A DNA stretch of 64,000 bases from Faecalicatena faecalis (GCF_012524165.2 NZ_JABACJ020000009.1:89888-153887); one strand, 5' to 3'; shown: positions 8,291-16,080, counted from the first letter of the stretch. Numbers and translations: made by a program. Notes: generated by a model from the letters alone, not told the origin.

Positions 8291-9358
8291 ATGCCGATTA
8301 GTACGATAATTCATGATAAAAGAAAAGAACTGGGGCTTACCCAGGAAAAGGTAGCAGACTATCTGGGGGTATCTACTCCAGCAGTCAATAAGTGGGAGAA
8401 GGGCACGACATTTCCTGATGTGACTCTTCTGGCACCACTTGCCAGGCTGTTAAAGATTGATATGAATGTTCTGTTCTGCTTCGAGGAGGAGATTACAGAA
8501 CAAGAGTTGGGCGCATTCTGCATGGAATTGACGAATGTGACGAAGGAGGAGGGTCTGGATAGCGGTTTTAGACTTCTGGAAGAGAAGATGCACGAATATC
8601 CAAAGTGCGGAGCCCTGATTCAAAGTTCCGCCATTACACTGGATGGCTTCCTGATGATGCAGGGACTGCCGACAGAGGAAAAAGAGAAATACGAAGAGAA
8701 GTTGATCAGATTATACCAAAGGGCTGTAGAAGTCGGGGATGAGAAGGTCCGTCTTCTTTCCTGCCATAGGCTGACCAGTATGTATACACAGAGAGGGGAA
8801 TATGAGAAGGCGCGTGAGATGCTCGAACTTATCCCGGAAAAGATAGGAATCGATAAAAAGCAATTGGAGAGCAGGCTTCTTTTAAAGGAAGGAAAAACCG
8901 ATGAGGCGGCGGTGACCCTGGAACGTTCCCTGCTGGCGATGCTCAATGAGGTGATGGCGCTTTTGATGAACTTGATTGAATGCGAGACAGACAGGGGGAA
9001 TCACGAGGCAGTAGATCATGCGGCACAGGCTTGGAAGAAGACCGCGGAAGCATTCGGACTGTGGGAGTACAGCGCGGAGGTACTTGCCTACCACGCGGCT
9101 GTCGTGCAGAAAGATACAGAAGCGACGCTTTCACTTTTAAAGAAGCTGATGCCGATGATTGTCCATCCATGGGATATGAGCCAGACAGTCCTGTTTAGGG
9201 ATATGGCTCCGGCCGCTCCTGCCGGGACAGAAGTTCCCAACGCTGGGAAACAGTTCCTACCGGGGCTGATCTCGGAACTGACCAATAATCCAATGTATGA
9301 TTTCCTCTGGGAGAACAATGAATTCAGGGAACTGATTAAGCAGTGGAGGACAGACTGA
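8291..9358 (+). CDS. XRE-family transcriptional regulator with helical repeat C-terminus
   Basis: A 355-residue protein. Residues 1-65 are a Cro/C1-type helix-turn-helix (LGLTQEKVADYLGVSTPAVNKWEKGTTFPDV). The remaining 290 residues are predicted all-helical, with spacing typical of TPR-like repeats (for example ERSLLAMLNEVMALLMNLIE), a common layout of cytoplasmic regulators that bind a peptide or protein. It is not linked to an obvious target operon. Its nearest neighbours are the Bce module upstream and a small membrane protein downstream, and a strong terminator separates it from the latter. The effector is unknown. Confidence 0.85.
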   Translation: MPISTIIHDKRKELGLTQEKVADYLGVSTPAVNKWEKGTTFPDVTLLAPLARLLKIDMNVLFCFEEEITEQELGAFCMELTNVTKEEGLDSGFRLLEEKMHEYPKCGALIQSSAITLDGFLMMQGLPTEEKEKYEEKLIRLYQRAVEVGDEKVRLLSCHRLTSMYTQRGEYEKAREMLELIPEKIGIDKKQLESRLLLKEGKTDEAAVTLERSLLAMLNEVMALLMNLIECETDRGNHEAVDHAAQAWKKTAEAFGLWEYSAEVLAYHAAVVQKDTEATLSLLKKLMPMIVHPWDMSQTVLFRDMAPAAPAGTEVPNAGKQFLPGLISELTNNPMYDFLWENNEFRELIKQWRTD

Positions 9359-9404
9359 TTTGATCGGGGAAGCACATTACGAATATCTGTGTTACTTTTA
9401 TGTA

Positions 9405-9441
9405 AAAGAAGGATGTTGTGAAAACAGCATCCTTTTTCTTT
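9405..9441 (+). terminator. Intrinsic terminator after the XRE gene
   Basis: AAGGATGTTGT (9409-9419) pairs with ACAGCATCCTT (9424-9434), followed by TTTCTTTTT. Confidence 0.85.
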
Positions 9442-9559
9442 TTCACGGGCTTCCCTGAGACGAAGAGCTTTTGAGGCAGATATACAGAATAGATTTCTAT
9501 TGTATACCGTTTGTGGTACAATATCTCCATAAAAGGAAATTAAGAAAGAAGGAATAGTC

Positions 9560-9886
9560 ATGGGACTGTTAAATAGTAGAAAGCTATCATGGATCATATG
9601 TGGTGTGGGATTCGTATTGACAACCATCATATATTTTTTCATGCCGTCAATGATACCAATACGTTTTAGTGGCAGAATAGCGGATTTTTATTTGGGTGGT
9701 ATTGAAATATTTCTATTCCCATTGCTTCAATTGATTATTTTATATTTAAGTGGTAGAGAGCGGATAAAATATTTCCTTACACATTCCAAAGCATATGTGA
9801 CGGATTTCCAATATAATTGGGTGATAAGCGGACTTTGTCTTTTCCTTTTGGCAGCCGAAATCCTTGAGATACGTGCTCCATTTTAA
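9560..9886 (+). CDS. Small DUF1648-like membrane protein
   Basis: A 108-residue protein with three membrane helices (about residues 9-30, 45-65 and 85-103). The segment PSMIPIRFSGRIADFY resembles the DUF1648 signature (proline-rich turn, then IPxHFxxxGxxD) found in SdpI-like immunity proteins, but the SdpI core is absent. The function is unknown. It has its own AAGAAAGAAGG ribosome site and a strong terminator at its end, so it is a single-gene unit. Confidence 0.65.
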   Translation: MGLLNSRKLSWIICGVGFVLTTIIYFFMPSMIPIRFSGRIADFYLGGIEIFLFPLLQLIILYLSGRERIKYFLTHSKAYVTDFQYNWVISGLCLFLLAAEILEIRAPF

Positions 9887-9901
9887 CTTTAGATTTATTC
9901 T

Positions 9902-9940
9902 AAGCGTCAAAGCTGATAAAAAGGCTTTGGCGCTTTTTGA
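9902..9940 (+). terminator. Intrinsic terminator between the DUF1648 gene and the feo promoter
   Basis: AAGCGTCAAAGC (9902-9913) pairs with GCTTTGGCGCTT (9924-9935), followed by TTTGATT. Confidence 0.85.
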
Positions 9941-9961
9941 TTGTAAAAAAACAAAAAAATA

Positions 9962-9990
9962 TTGACAACTAATTGAAGTTAGAATATACT
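9962..9990 (+). promoter_or_regulatory. Promoter of the feo operon
   Basis: A perfect TTGACA (9962-9967), a 17-bp spacer and TATACT (9985-9990). The -10 lies inside the DtxR-type palindrome at 9978-9993, so the bound repressor would block polymerase. Confidence 0.85.
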
Positions 9991-9993
9991 AAC
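9978..9993. promoter_or_regulatory. DtxR/IdeR-type operator 1 (feoA promoter)
   Basis: GTTAGAATATACTAAC is a near-perfect 16-bp palindrome of the TTAG...CTAA class bound by DtxR-family metalloregulators. It covers the -10 box. Related boxes lie at 10516-10531 and 12782-12797. The likely regulator is encoded at 13312-13698. Confidence 0.75.
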
Positions 9994-10007
9994 AATATCA
10001 CAAATTA

Positions 10008-10022
10008 TGAAAATGATTATCA
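10008..10022. promoter_or_regulatory. Fur-type box downstream of the feo promoter
   Basis: TGAAAATGATTATCA matches the 7-1-7 Fur consensus TGATAATNATTATCA except at one base. It lies just downstream of the expected transcription start, so Fur as well as a DtxR-family protein may repress feo. No fur gene is in the window. Confidence 0.6.
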
Positions 10023-10040
10023 ATAAAATAGGAGGACGAG

Positions 10041-10253
10041 ATGATGCCTTTATCAATGGCGAGTATGGGTGAGGAGAATACGATAAAAAAAGTCGGGGGC
10101 AGAGAAGAGACCAGACGTTTTCTGGAAGGTCTGGGCTTTGTGACCGGTGGGATTGTAAGTGTTATATCGGAGATCAATGGAAATTTAATTGTAAATGTAA
10201 AAGACTCAAGAGTGGCCATTGGAAAAGATATGGCAAATAAGATTATGGTCTAA
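10041..10253 (+). CDS. feoA: FeoA-domain protein 1
   Basis: A 70-residue SH3-like FeoA protein, the first gene of the iron(II) uptake operon. The family works at the cytoplasmic side of the FeoB channel. The core VGGREETRRFLEGLGFVTGGIVSVI and the closing VAIGKDMANKIMV match FeoA, where a small basic residue pattern precedes the G-F-x-x-G turn. The AGGAGG site lies 7 bases before the ATG at 10041; an ATG 3 bases later is also possible. A second FeoA gene follows after 23 bases. Tandem feoA genes are common in Clostridia. Confidence 0.88.
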   Translation: MMPLSMASMGEENTIKKVGGREETRRFLEGLGFVTGGIVSVISEINGNLIVNVKDSRVAIGKDMANKIMV

Positions 10254-10276
10254 GTTGTAGGAAGGAGGGGACGCTC

Positions 10277-10498
10277 ATGAAAACATTAAAAGATATTCCA
10301 TGTGGAGAGACAGTCAAAGTAAGAAAGTTGAATGGAGAAGGGCCCATAAAGAGAAGGATTATGGATATGGGAATCACAAAGGGCATTGATGTATTCGTCA
10401 GAAAAGTAGCACCTTTTGGTGATCCAGTAGAGGTTACAGTAAGAGGGTACGAATTGTCCCTGCGTAAAGCAGACGCAGAGATGATAGAAGTAGAATAA
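10277..10498 (+). CDS. feoA: FeoA-domain protein 2
   Basis: A 73-residue FeoA protein. Residues 1-73 form one SH3-like domain: MKTLKDIPCGETVKVRKL, the GPIKRRIMDMGITKGIDV turn and the terminal VRGYELSLRKADAEMIEVE, which matches canonical FeoA better than the first copy does. It has a strong GGAAGGAGGGG ribosome site. The 72-base gap to feoB holds a second DtxR-type box, so feoB may have some separate control. Confidence 0.92.
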   Translation: MKTLKDIPCGETVKVRKLNGEGPIKRRIMDMGITKGIDVFVRKVAPFGDPVEVTVRGYELSLRKADAEMIEVE

Positions 10499-10515
10499 TA
10501 TTTTTTTGATAAAAG

Positions 10516-10531
10516 GTTAGATGCAACTAAT
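10516..10531. promoter_or_regulatory. DtxR/IdeR-type operator 2 (feoA2-feoB gap)
   Basis: GTTAGATGCAACTAAT keeps nine of the ten outer-arm bases of the box at 9978. No clear promoter was found beside it, so it may act as a roadblock or be an auxiliary site. Confidence 0.5.
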
Positions 10532-10570
10532 TATAGGAAGTTCAGTGAAACAGGAAAGGAAGGCAGTATC

Positions 10571-12721
10571 ATGGCAGTCAAAATTGCATTGACGGGGAAT
10601 CCGAACAGTGGTAAGACCACATTGTTCAACGCACTGACAGGCTCCAACCAGTTTGTTGGGAACTGGCCAGGCGTAACAGTAGAAAAAAAGGAGGGAAAAT
10701 TAAAGGGATATCAGGAGGTCAGTATCATCGATCTTCCGGGGATCTATTCTTTATCTCCATATACACTGGAGGAGGTCGTGTCGAGGAATTATCTGATTTC
10801 CGAGAGACCGGATGCCATCCTTAATATCGTTGACGGAACTAATATTGAGAGAAATCTGTACCTGTCAACTCAGATTATGGAATTGGGCATTCCGGTAATT
10901 ATGGCAGTCAATATGGTGGATGTGCTAGAAAAGACAGGTGATGTGATACATATTGATAAACTCGCAAAAAAGCTGGGCTGTGAAGTCGTTACCATCTCTG
11001 CTCTAAAAGGGAAGGGAATCAGGGAAGCTGCGGATAAGGCAGTAAAGCTTGCAGAAAAAAAGAGGGCAGCAGTGCCGGTCCATGAGTTCCATCAGGAGGT
11101 AGAGCAGGCAATCTCTTCTGTAGAAGATCTGTTGGGAGGGGAAATCCCGGAAGAGCAGAAGCGATTCTTTGCTATTAAATTATTGGAAAAGGACGAAAAA
11201 ATCCTGGAGCAGATGAAAGCGGTCCCGGATATCTCGAAGCTGATCAAGGAACTGGAAGATAGATTTGATGACGATACGGAAAGCATTATTACGAATGAGC
11301 GGTATGAATATATTTCTTCTATCCTTGGTGAATGTGTAAAAAAGGGCAGAAAAGAGAAGCTGACTGCTTCTGATAAAATTGACCGTATTGTAACGAACCG
11401 CTGGCTGGCACTTCCCATTTTTGCGGCTGTTATGTGGCTGGTGTACTATGTATCAGTTTCGACGGTAGGTACGTTTGTTACAGACTGGACCAACGACGTT
11501 CTGTTTGGCGAGATTGTTCCTCCTGCAATAGAAGGACTGCTTACAAGCATCAATTGTGCAGGATGGCTTCAAGGTCTGATTCTGGACGGAATCGTAGCGG
11601 GTGTCGGTGCAGTTCTCGGATTTGTGCCGCAGATGCTTGTCCTATTCTTGTTCCTGGCATTTTTGGAGTCCTGTGGATATATGGCCAGGGTTGCGTTCAT
11701 TATGGATCGCATTTTTAGAAAGTTCGGTCTTTCAGGAAAATCCTTTATTCCAATGTTGATTGGTACAGGATGTGGTGTTCCTGGAATTATGGCGTCCAGA
11801 ACGATTGAAAACGACCGAGACCGCAAGATGACGATCATGACTACGACCTTTATTCCGTGCGGGGCGAAACTCCCGATTATCGCCCTGATTGCAGGCGCCC
11901 TTTTTGACGGAGCCTCCTGGGTTGCTCCGAGTGCATACTTTGTAGGAATTGCAGCGATTATATGCTCCGGCATTATTTTGAAGAAGACAAAAATGTTCGC
12001 AGGAGATCCTGCTCCGTTCGTAATGGAGCTTCCAGCATATCACTGGCCGACAGTTCGCAATGTGCTGCGCAGTATGTGGGAGCGAGGATGGTCATTCATC
12101 AAAAAGGCAGGAACGATTATTCTTCTTTCTACCATTGTTCTGTGGTTCCTGATGAATTTTGGCTGGGCAGATGGTTCCTTGAAAATGCTGGAGGCTGAAC
12201 AGCTTGACAGCAGTATTTTAGCCAGTGTCGGAAGTATTATCGCTCCGATTTTCACACCTCTGGGATGGGGAGACTGGAAGATGGCAGTTGCGGCCGTGAC
12301 AGGTCTGATTGCGAAAGAAAATGTGGTGGGTACCTTTGGTATTTTGTTTGGATTCGCGGAAGTTGCAGAGGATGGTACAGAAATCTGGGGGCAGCTTGCA
12401 GGCAGCATGACAGCGATTGCGGCTTATTCCTTCCTTGTATTCAACCTTCTGTGTGCACCTTGTTTTGCAGCAATGGGAGCAATCAAGCGAGAGATGAACA
12501 ACGCAAAATGGTTCTGGTTTGCAATTGGATACCAGACACTGCTCGCGTATGTGGTATCTCTGTGCGTATATCAGATCGGAAGTCTCATTTTGGGCGGCAG
12601 CTTTGGAATCTGGACCGCAATCGCGTTCCTTCTGGTCGTTGGATTTATTTACCTGATGGTTAGACCATATAAGGAAAGCTCCACCTTGAGTGTTCCCTTG
12701 AAAAAGGCAGTGGTAAGATAA
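10571..12721 (+). CDS. feoB: Ferrous iron transport protein B
   Basis: A 716-residue inner-membrane iron(II) transporter. The N-terminal G domain has G1 GNPNSGKTTLFN (residues 9-20), the switch I Thr in GVTVEKK, G3 DLPGIYSLSPY, G4 NMVD and a G5-like SALKGKG. A helical GDI-type spacer (about residues 170-270) follows. The membrane part (about 280-705) has two Gate domains, including the conserved GTGCGVPGIMASRTIEN and the later FNLLCAPCFAAMG segment with its cysteines. The length is normal. A hairpin follows the stop codon. Expression should be iron-repressed through the boxes at 9978, 10008 and 10516. Confidence 0.97.
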   Translation: MAVKIALTGNPNSGKTTLFNALTGSNQFVGNWPGVTVEKKEGKLKGYQEVSIIDLPGIYSLSPYTLEEVVSRNYLISERPDAILNIVDGTNIERNLYLSTQIMELGIPVIMAVNMVDVLEKTGDVIHIDKLAKKLGCEVVTISALKGKGIREAADKAVKLAEKKRAAVPVHEFHQEVEQAISSVEDLLGGEIPEEQKRFFAIKLLEKDEKILEQMKAVPDISKLIKELEDRFDDDTESIITNERYEYISSILGECVKKGRKEKLTASDKIDRIVTNRWLALPIFAAVMWLVYYVSVSTVGTFVTDWTNDVLFGEIVPPAIEGLLTSINCAGWLQGLILDGIVAGVGAVLGFVPQMLVLFLFLAFLESCGYMARVAFIMDRIFRKFGLSGKSFIPMLIGTGCGVPGIMASRTIENDRDRKMTIMTTTFIPCGAKLPIIALIAGALFDGASWVAPSAYFVGIAAIICSGIILKKTKMFAGDPAPFVMELPAYHWPTVRNVLRSMWERGWSFIKKAGTIILLSTIVLWFLMNFGWADGSLKMLEAEQLDSSILASVGSIIAPIFTPLGWGDWKMAVAAVTGLIAKENVVGTFGILFGFAEVAEDGTEIWGQLAGSMTAIAAYSFLVFNLLCAPCFAAMGAIKREMNNAKWFWFAIGYQTLLAYVVSLCVYQIGSLILGGSFGIWTAIAFLLVVGFIYLMVRPYKESSTLSVPLKKAVVR

Positions 12722-12735
12722 GAGACTTAGAACAA

Positions 12736-12767
12736 TTACGGCAGCTTTGCACAGCAGGCTGCCGTAA
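12736..12767 (+). terminator. Hairpin after feoB, possible terminator
   Basis: TTACGGCAGC (12736-12745) and GCTGCCGTAA (12758-12767) form a perfect 10-bp stem with a 12-base loop. The T tract is weak (AATTTATAATT), so termination may be partial. Confidence 0.6.
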
Positions 12768-12770
12768 ATT

Positions 12771-12797
12771 TATAATTATGAGTTAGCCTAGACTAAC
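12771..12797 (+). promoter_or_regulatory. Second feo promoter -10 with DtxR-type operator 3
   Basis: A perfect TATAAT at 12771-12776 is followed at 12782-12797 by GTTAGCCTAGACTAAC, a 16-bp palindrome that would cover the transcription start. The -35 is weak (TTGCAC, 18-bp spacer). The downstream DUF2325 gene can thus be iron-controlled on its own. Confidence 0.6.
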
Positions 12798-12824
12798 ATA
12801 ATTTGGAAGAAAGGATTGTCAAGC

Positions 12825-13112
12825 ATGAGTGTTGTTATTATAGGCGGAAATGAAAGAATGGTATGTCAGTATACAGATATATGTAGAAATTATGGATGTA
12901 AGGCAAAGGTGTTTCCAAAAGAGCATGGTGGGATCAAAAAGAAAATTGGCTGTCCAGATCTTCTGATTCTTTTTACTGGCACAGCATCACATAAAATGGT
13001 GGTGGCCGCTGCTCAGGAGGCAAAAAAGAACAGAATTCCGATTGCACGCATTCATACCAGCAGCGCGAGCGCGCTCCACACCGTTTTAAAGGAACATTGT
13101 ACGATGGCATAG
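12825..13112 (+). CDS. DUF2325-domain protein
   Basis: A 95-residue protein with one DUF2325 domain, recognised by VVIIGGNERM at the N-terminus, the alternating pattern CPDLLILFTGTASHKMV and the closing RIHTSSASALHTVL. The domain has a Rossmann-like pattern. DUF2325 genes often accompany feo genes in anaerobes, but the function is not established. The start at 12825 is chosen because AAAGGA lies upstream and the domain begins there. A DtxR-type box lies 28 bases before the start. Confidence 0.8.
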   Translation: MSVVIIGGNERMVCQYTDICRNYGCKAKVFPKEHGGIKKKIGCPDLLILFTGTASHKMVVAAAQEAKKNRIPIARIHTSSASALHTVLKEHCTMA

Positions 13113-13126
13113 GAGGGAGGATCAGG

Positions 13127-13270
13127 ATGGCATTAGAAAAAATATTGATTGACCATTGTGCGGCTATGCTTGTGTCCATCAAAACCGCAAATCTGTTTGG
13201 TATCAAGTTCATATCCCAAGAAGAGCTGGATGAGCAGATATTTATATCCGGTTATGGAAACTGGGAATGA
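13127..13270 (+). CDS. Short DUF3793-like N-terminal fragment
   Basis: A 47-residue reading frame with a very strong GGAGGGAGG ribosome site, 14 bases after the DUF2325 gene. MALEKILIDHCAAMLVSIKTANLFGIKF resembles the N-terminus of DUF3793 proteins (HC..TL..IKTANLF), which are normally about 190 residues and often sit in clostridial feo or flavodoxin operons. Here the frame ends after the first helices, right before a bidirectional terminator, so the gene looks truncated by deletion. It could still be a functional micro-protein. Confidence 0.55.
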   Translation: MALEKILIDHCAAMLVSIKTANLFGIKFISQEELDEQIFISGYGNWE

Positions 13271-13298
13271 TAAAAAGTAGATATAGACTTTATTAGGA

Positions 13299-13334
13299 CA
13301 AAAGATGAAGATCACGAAAGGTCTTCATCTTTTG
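13299..13334. terminator. Bidirectional terminator between the feo operon and the DtxR-family gene
   Basis: CAAAAGATGAAGA (13299-13311) and TCTTCATCTTTTG (13322-13334) form a perfect 13-bp stem, with A-rich sequence on the left and T-rich sequence on the right. The right arm lies inside the last codons of the leftward regulator gene, so one hairpin can serve both convergent units. Confidence 0.8.
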
Positions 13335-13698
13335 TTTTTAGATTCATATGAGCCTTGATAGCCTGAAAGCTTTCGGAACTGATGACATGTTCTATTCGGC
13401 AGGCATCTTCGAGGGCAATTTCCTTGGCAACACCGAGTTTTATCAGCCCGGCGGAGAGAATTTGATGGCGTTCATAGATCATCTCTGCAATCTCTTGACC
13501 GGATTCGGTGAGAGTAATAAAGCCTTCCTTTGAGACCGTGATATAGTTACTTTCACGCAGGTGCTTCATCGCAACGCTGACACTTGATTTCTTAAATCCA
13601 AGCTCTTCTGCAATATCGACTCCCCGTACGACAGGCTTTATTTTACTTAAAATGAGTATGGTCTCCAGATAATTTTCTGCGGATTCATTTATCTTCAT
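13312..13698 (-). CDS. DtxR-family iron-dependent repressor
   Basis: A 128-residue DtxR/MntR-family regulator. The N-terminal winged helix (residues 1-65) includes VDIAEELGFKKSSVSVAMKHL. The dimerisation and metal-binding helix domain follows, and no C-terminal SH3 domain is present. Candidate metal ligands are N9 or E12, H78, C100, E103 and H104. The Cys in ACRIEH corresponds to Cys102 of DtxR, where manganese-sensing MntR has Glu, so iron is the more likely signal. It lies convergent to the feo operon, whose three GTTAG...CTAAC boxes are its probable targets. Confidence 0.88.
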   Translation of the reverse strand: MKINESAENYLETILILSKIKPVVRGVDIAEELGFKKSSVSVAMKHLRESNYITVSKEGFITLTESGQEIAEMIYERHQILSAGLIKLGVAKEIALEDACRIEHVISSESFQAIKAHMNLKTKDEDLS

Positions 13699-14012
13699 GG
13701 TTTTCCTTTCTTATGGTATGATGAATATATGATTTTGGTATAAACAACATTTAAAAACTTTTGTCTTACTTATTAGGCGAACAGAAGTTAGTGTGGTGAT
13801 ACTGAAATTAGGATAACATATTTGAACTGCTTATACAAGAGGTACAAGTCGCGCGATGGTACAAGTCACACGCGCCATTTACGAACTATTCACAAAATCG
13901 CGTTCTGATACAAGGAATGAAAATTTTTGCCTGCTGCGACATTTGGCGGACCTTTTCCTGTTATACTAATTAGTATGCTTATGCTGGAAACGAATAAAAA
14001 GGGAGTGATGAT
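13699..14012. other. 314-bp gene-free region before the decayed two-component operon
   Basis: No reading frame is supported here. It holds the upstream region of the leftward DtxR gene, two GGTACAAGTC direct repeats (13841-13850 and 13858-13867) and, at its right end, the operator-promoter at 13938-13967. The strand pair TCGCGCG/CACACGCGCC near 13850-13875 is locally GC-rich. Confidence 0.6.
13938..13967 (+). promoter_or_regulatory. Response-regulator direct repeats and -10 (site A)
   Basis: GACATTT (13938-13944) and GACCTTT (13949-13955) recur at 11 bp and end 6 bases before a TATACT -10 (13962-13967). The same arrangement, with identical distances, is found at 15460-15489 before the ABC gene, so both were probably activated by the regulator encoded at 14013. 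Confidence 0.6.
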
Positions 14013-14705
14013 ATGAAACAGATTTTAATTGTCGAGGACGACATAACTATGAATAGAATGCTTTCCAATATCTTACAGACAGAGTGATATCAGGTCACTT
14101 CTGCCTACACGAAAGGGGAGGTCAGACAGTATTACAACACAAACGTCTATGATCTTACAATCTTAGATATTAACCTGCCAGATGGGTCCGGTTATGAACT
14201 CTGCAGGGAAATCCGAAAGGATAACAGTACGGCAGTAGTTTTCTTGACAGCAAATGATCTGGAGCAGGATATGGTGAAGGGATATGAGATCGGTGCTGTC
14301 GATTACATCACGAAACCATTTCACAACAGTGTTCTGCGCCATAAGGTAAATGCAATTTTTTCTATGTTGGAGGGGGCCAGAAAAGAACCGCCTCACAAGA
14401 TATACGACGGCGGCCGGCTCTGGATAGATTTTTCCTCCTTTCAGGCAAAACTGAGTGGGAGGGAGATCGTTTTCTCACCTCTGGAATACCGGATGCTGGA
14501 GGTTTTTACGGAAAATAGAAGGATTCTACTGACTCGCCAGAAGCTGCTCTCGAATTTGTGAGACAGCAGTGAAAATTTTGTGGATGAGCATACTCTGACT
14601 GCAGCAATCAGCCGCATCCGTGGGAAAATCGAGAAAGACGGGCACAAGTATCTTCAGACCGTCTACGGCATGGGCTATATGTTCACAGATGGAGGTGGAC
14701 GATGA
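14013..14705 (+). pseudogene. OmpR-family response regulator, inactivated by two stop codons
   Basis: The frame encodes a complete VncR/VanR-like regulator of 230 codons: receiver with the Asp in LTILDINLPDGSG and the Lys in ITKPF, and a winged helix ending in VYGMGYMF. It is broken by TGA at 14085-14087 (a Gly is expected in QTEGYQV) and TGA at 14559-14561 (a Trp is expected in NLWDSSENFVDEHTL). The frame is otherwise open, so the decay is recent. The gene overlaps the kinase start by ATGA. The operator at 13938 sits upstream. Confidence 0.85.
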
Positions 14706-15427
14706 AAAAAATACAGTTCCATGTTCTGCAGGACCGCCTGGCTCTTTTTACAGACCAGGTCTGTGAGACAATTGATGATATGATGCAGGGGAGGGAAACC
14801 CCGAGAATGATTTTTGATGAGGATACGCTCCTGAATAAGATCAGCCATCAGCTGAACCGCCTGTATCAGATGCTCCTGGCTGGTAAGAGGAGCATAGAGG
14901 AACAGCGTGCCGATCTGCAGGAAATGATTTCAGATATCTCGCATCAAGTCAAAACGCCGGTTACGAACTTGAAAATGGCCGCTGCCACTCTGTTGGAGCG
15001 GGATTTTTCCCGCAGGCAGCAGATAGAATATCTGCAGTCCATGAACGTGCAGCTAGATAAACTGGACTTTCTGATGCGTACGATGGTGAAGGCCTCGCGA
15101 TTGGAGACTGGCATCATCATACAGAAAAAGGAGAGGAAATGCGGTCAAATATACGCCGTCAGGCGGAACTATCCGTGTAACGGCCGGCCGGCTTTCGGCC
15201 TGCACGAAAATCGAGGTCGCAGATACGGGCCGCGGCATCCCGGAAAGTCATCAGGCGGCCATATTTAAACGGTTCTACAGGGAACCAGAAGTACACAAGA
15301 CAGAAGGCATCGGCCTGGGATTGTATCTCACCAGAGAAATCATAAAAAACAGACCGGAAGTGTCAAAGTCACCTCTGCGTCGGGTAAGGGTGCTGTCTTT
15401 ACCATCCTTCTTCCAAATGAAGATTGA
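14702..15427 (+). pseudogene. Sensor histidine kinase, deleted and frameshifted
   Basis: Starts as a soluble-looking kinase with the phospho-acceptor His in ISDISHQVKTPVTNL (near codon 82) and the following dimerisation helix. After ASRLETGI (about 15115) part of the ATPase domain is missing and the frame changes. The rest of the domain continues in another frame with AVKYTPSGG, DTGRGIP and GLGLYL. A further shift near 15350 is needed to reach SGKGAVFTILLPNED at the end. No membrane segment is seen. It is a dead partner of the broken regulator at 14013. Confidence 0.8.
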
Positions 15428-15459
15428 AGTCCATCTTCTGATATTTTTTGGAAAATGGC

Positions 15460-15489
15460 GACATTTTCGTGACCTTTGTGTTTTATCAT
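15460..15489 (+). promoter_or_regulatory. Response-regulator direct repeats and -10 (site B)
   Basis: GACATTT (15460-15466) and GACCTTT (15471-15477), 11-bp period, then 6 bases to TATCAT (15484-15489). This is the same geometry as site A at 13938. It would have driven the adjacent ABC transporter genes. Confidence 0.6.
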
Positions 15490-15522
15490 AAGGCTACAAA
15501 AAAGAAAGAGGTGGTATATAAG

Positions 15523-16080
15523 ATGTCAGTGTTACAAGTGATTGATTTGAAAAAATATTACCGGCAGGGTGAAAACCTGATCAAAGCCCTGGATGGTGTG
15601 AGTCTTGAAATCGAAGCAGGGGAATTCGCCGCAATCGTCGGCACATCAGGTTCCGGCAAATCCACGCTGCTTCATATGATGGGAGGGCTGGACAATCCCA
15701 CATCGGGAAAGGTTCTGATCAATGGGGAGGATATTTCCCGGAAAAATGAGGAGCAGCTTACTGTGTTCCGCCGTCGTCATATCGGCTTCGTATTTCAGAG
15801 CTATAATCTTGTTCCAGTCTTAAATGTCTATGAAAATATTGTGCTTCCGTTGAAACTGGACGGGAAAAGAATCGATCAGAGACTGCTAAAGGAGGTCATC
15901 GACGTGCTGGGACTGGAACATAAGCTCGAGGCTCTGCCGGGCAATCTCTCCGGCGGGCAGCAGCAGAGAGTCTCCATTGCCCGGGCCATGATTACGCACA
16001 ATGATGCAATTGCCCAGCTTGCAGACCGGAACTTCTGGTTCATGACATTTCATATGACTCTGCTCCCGGCGCTCCTGCTA
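15523..16080 (+). pseudogene. ABC transporter ATP-binding protein, deleted and truncated
   Basis: A MacB/LolD-like ATPase with Walker A GTSGSGKST and signature LSGGQQQR. After IARAMI the sequence jumps to THNDAIAQLADR, so Walker B and the D-loop are deleted, and homology stops at about 16029. The open frame continues only by chance through the antisense of the kinase gene at 16081. The expected FtsX permease does not follow; its C-terminus appears 7.3 kb away at 23408-23572. The start is the ATG at 15523, after GAAAGAGGTGG. Confidence 0.85.

Noticed and set aside
14085..14561. Recoding of TGA as Gly or Trp
   Set aside because: The two TGA codons would need different meanings, TGA is the normal stop of many genes in the window, and the adjacent kinase and ATPase are also broken.
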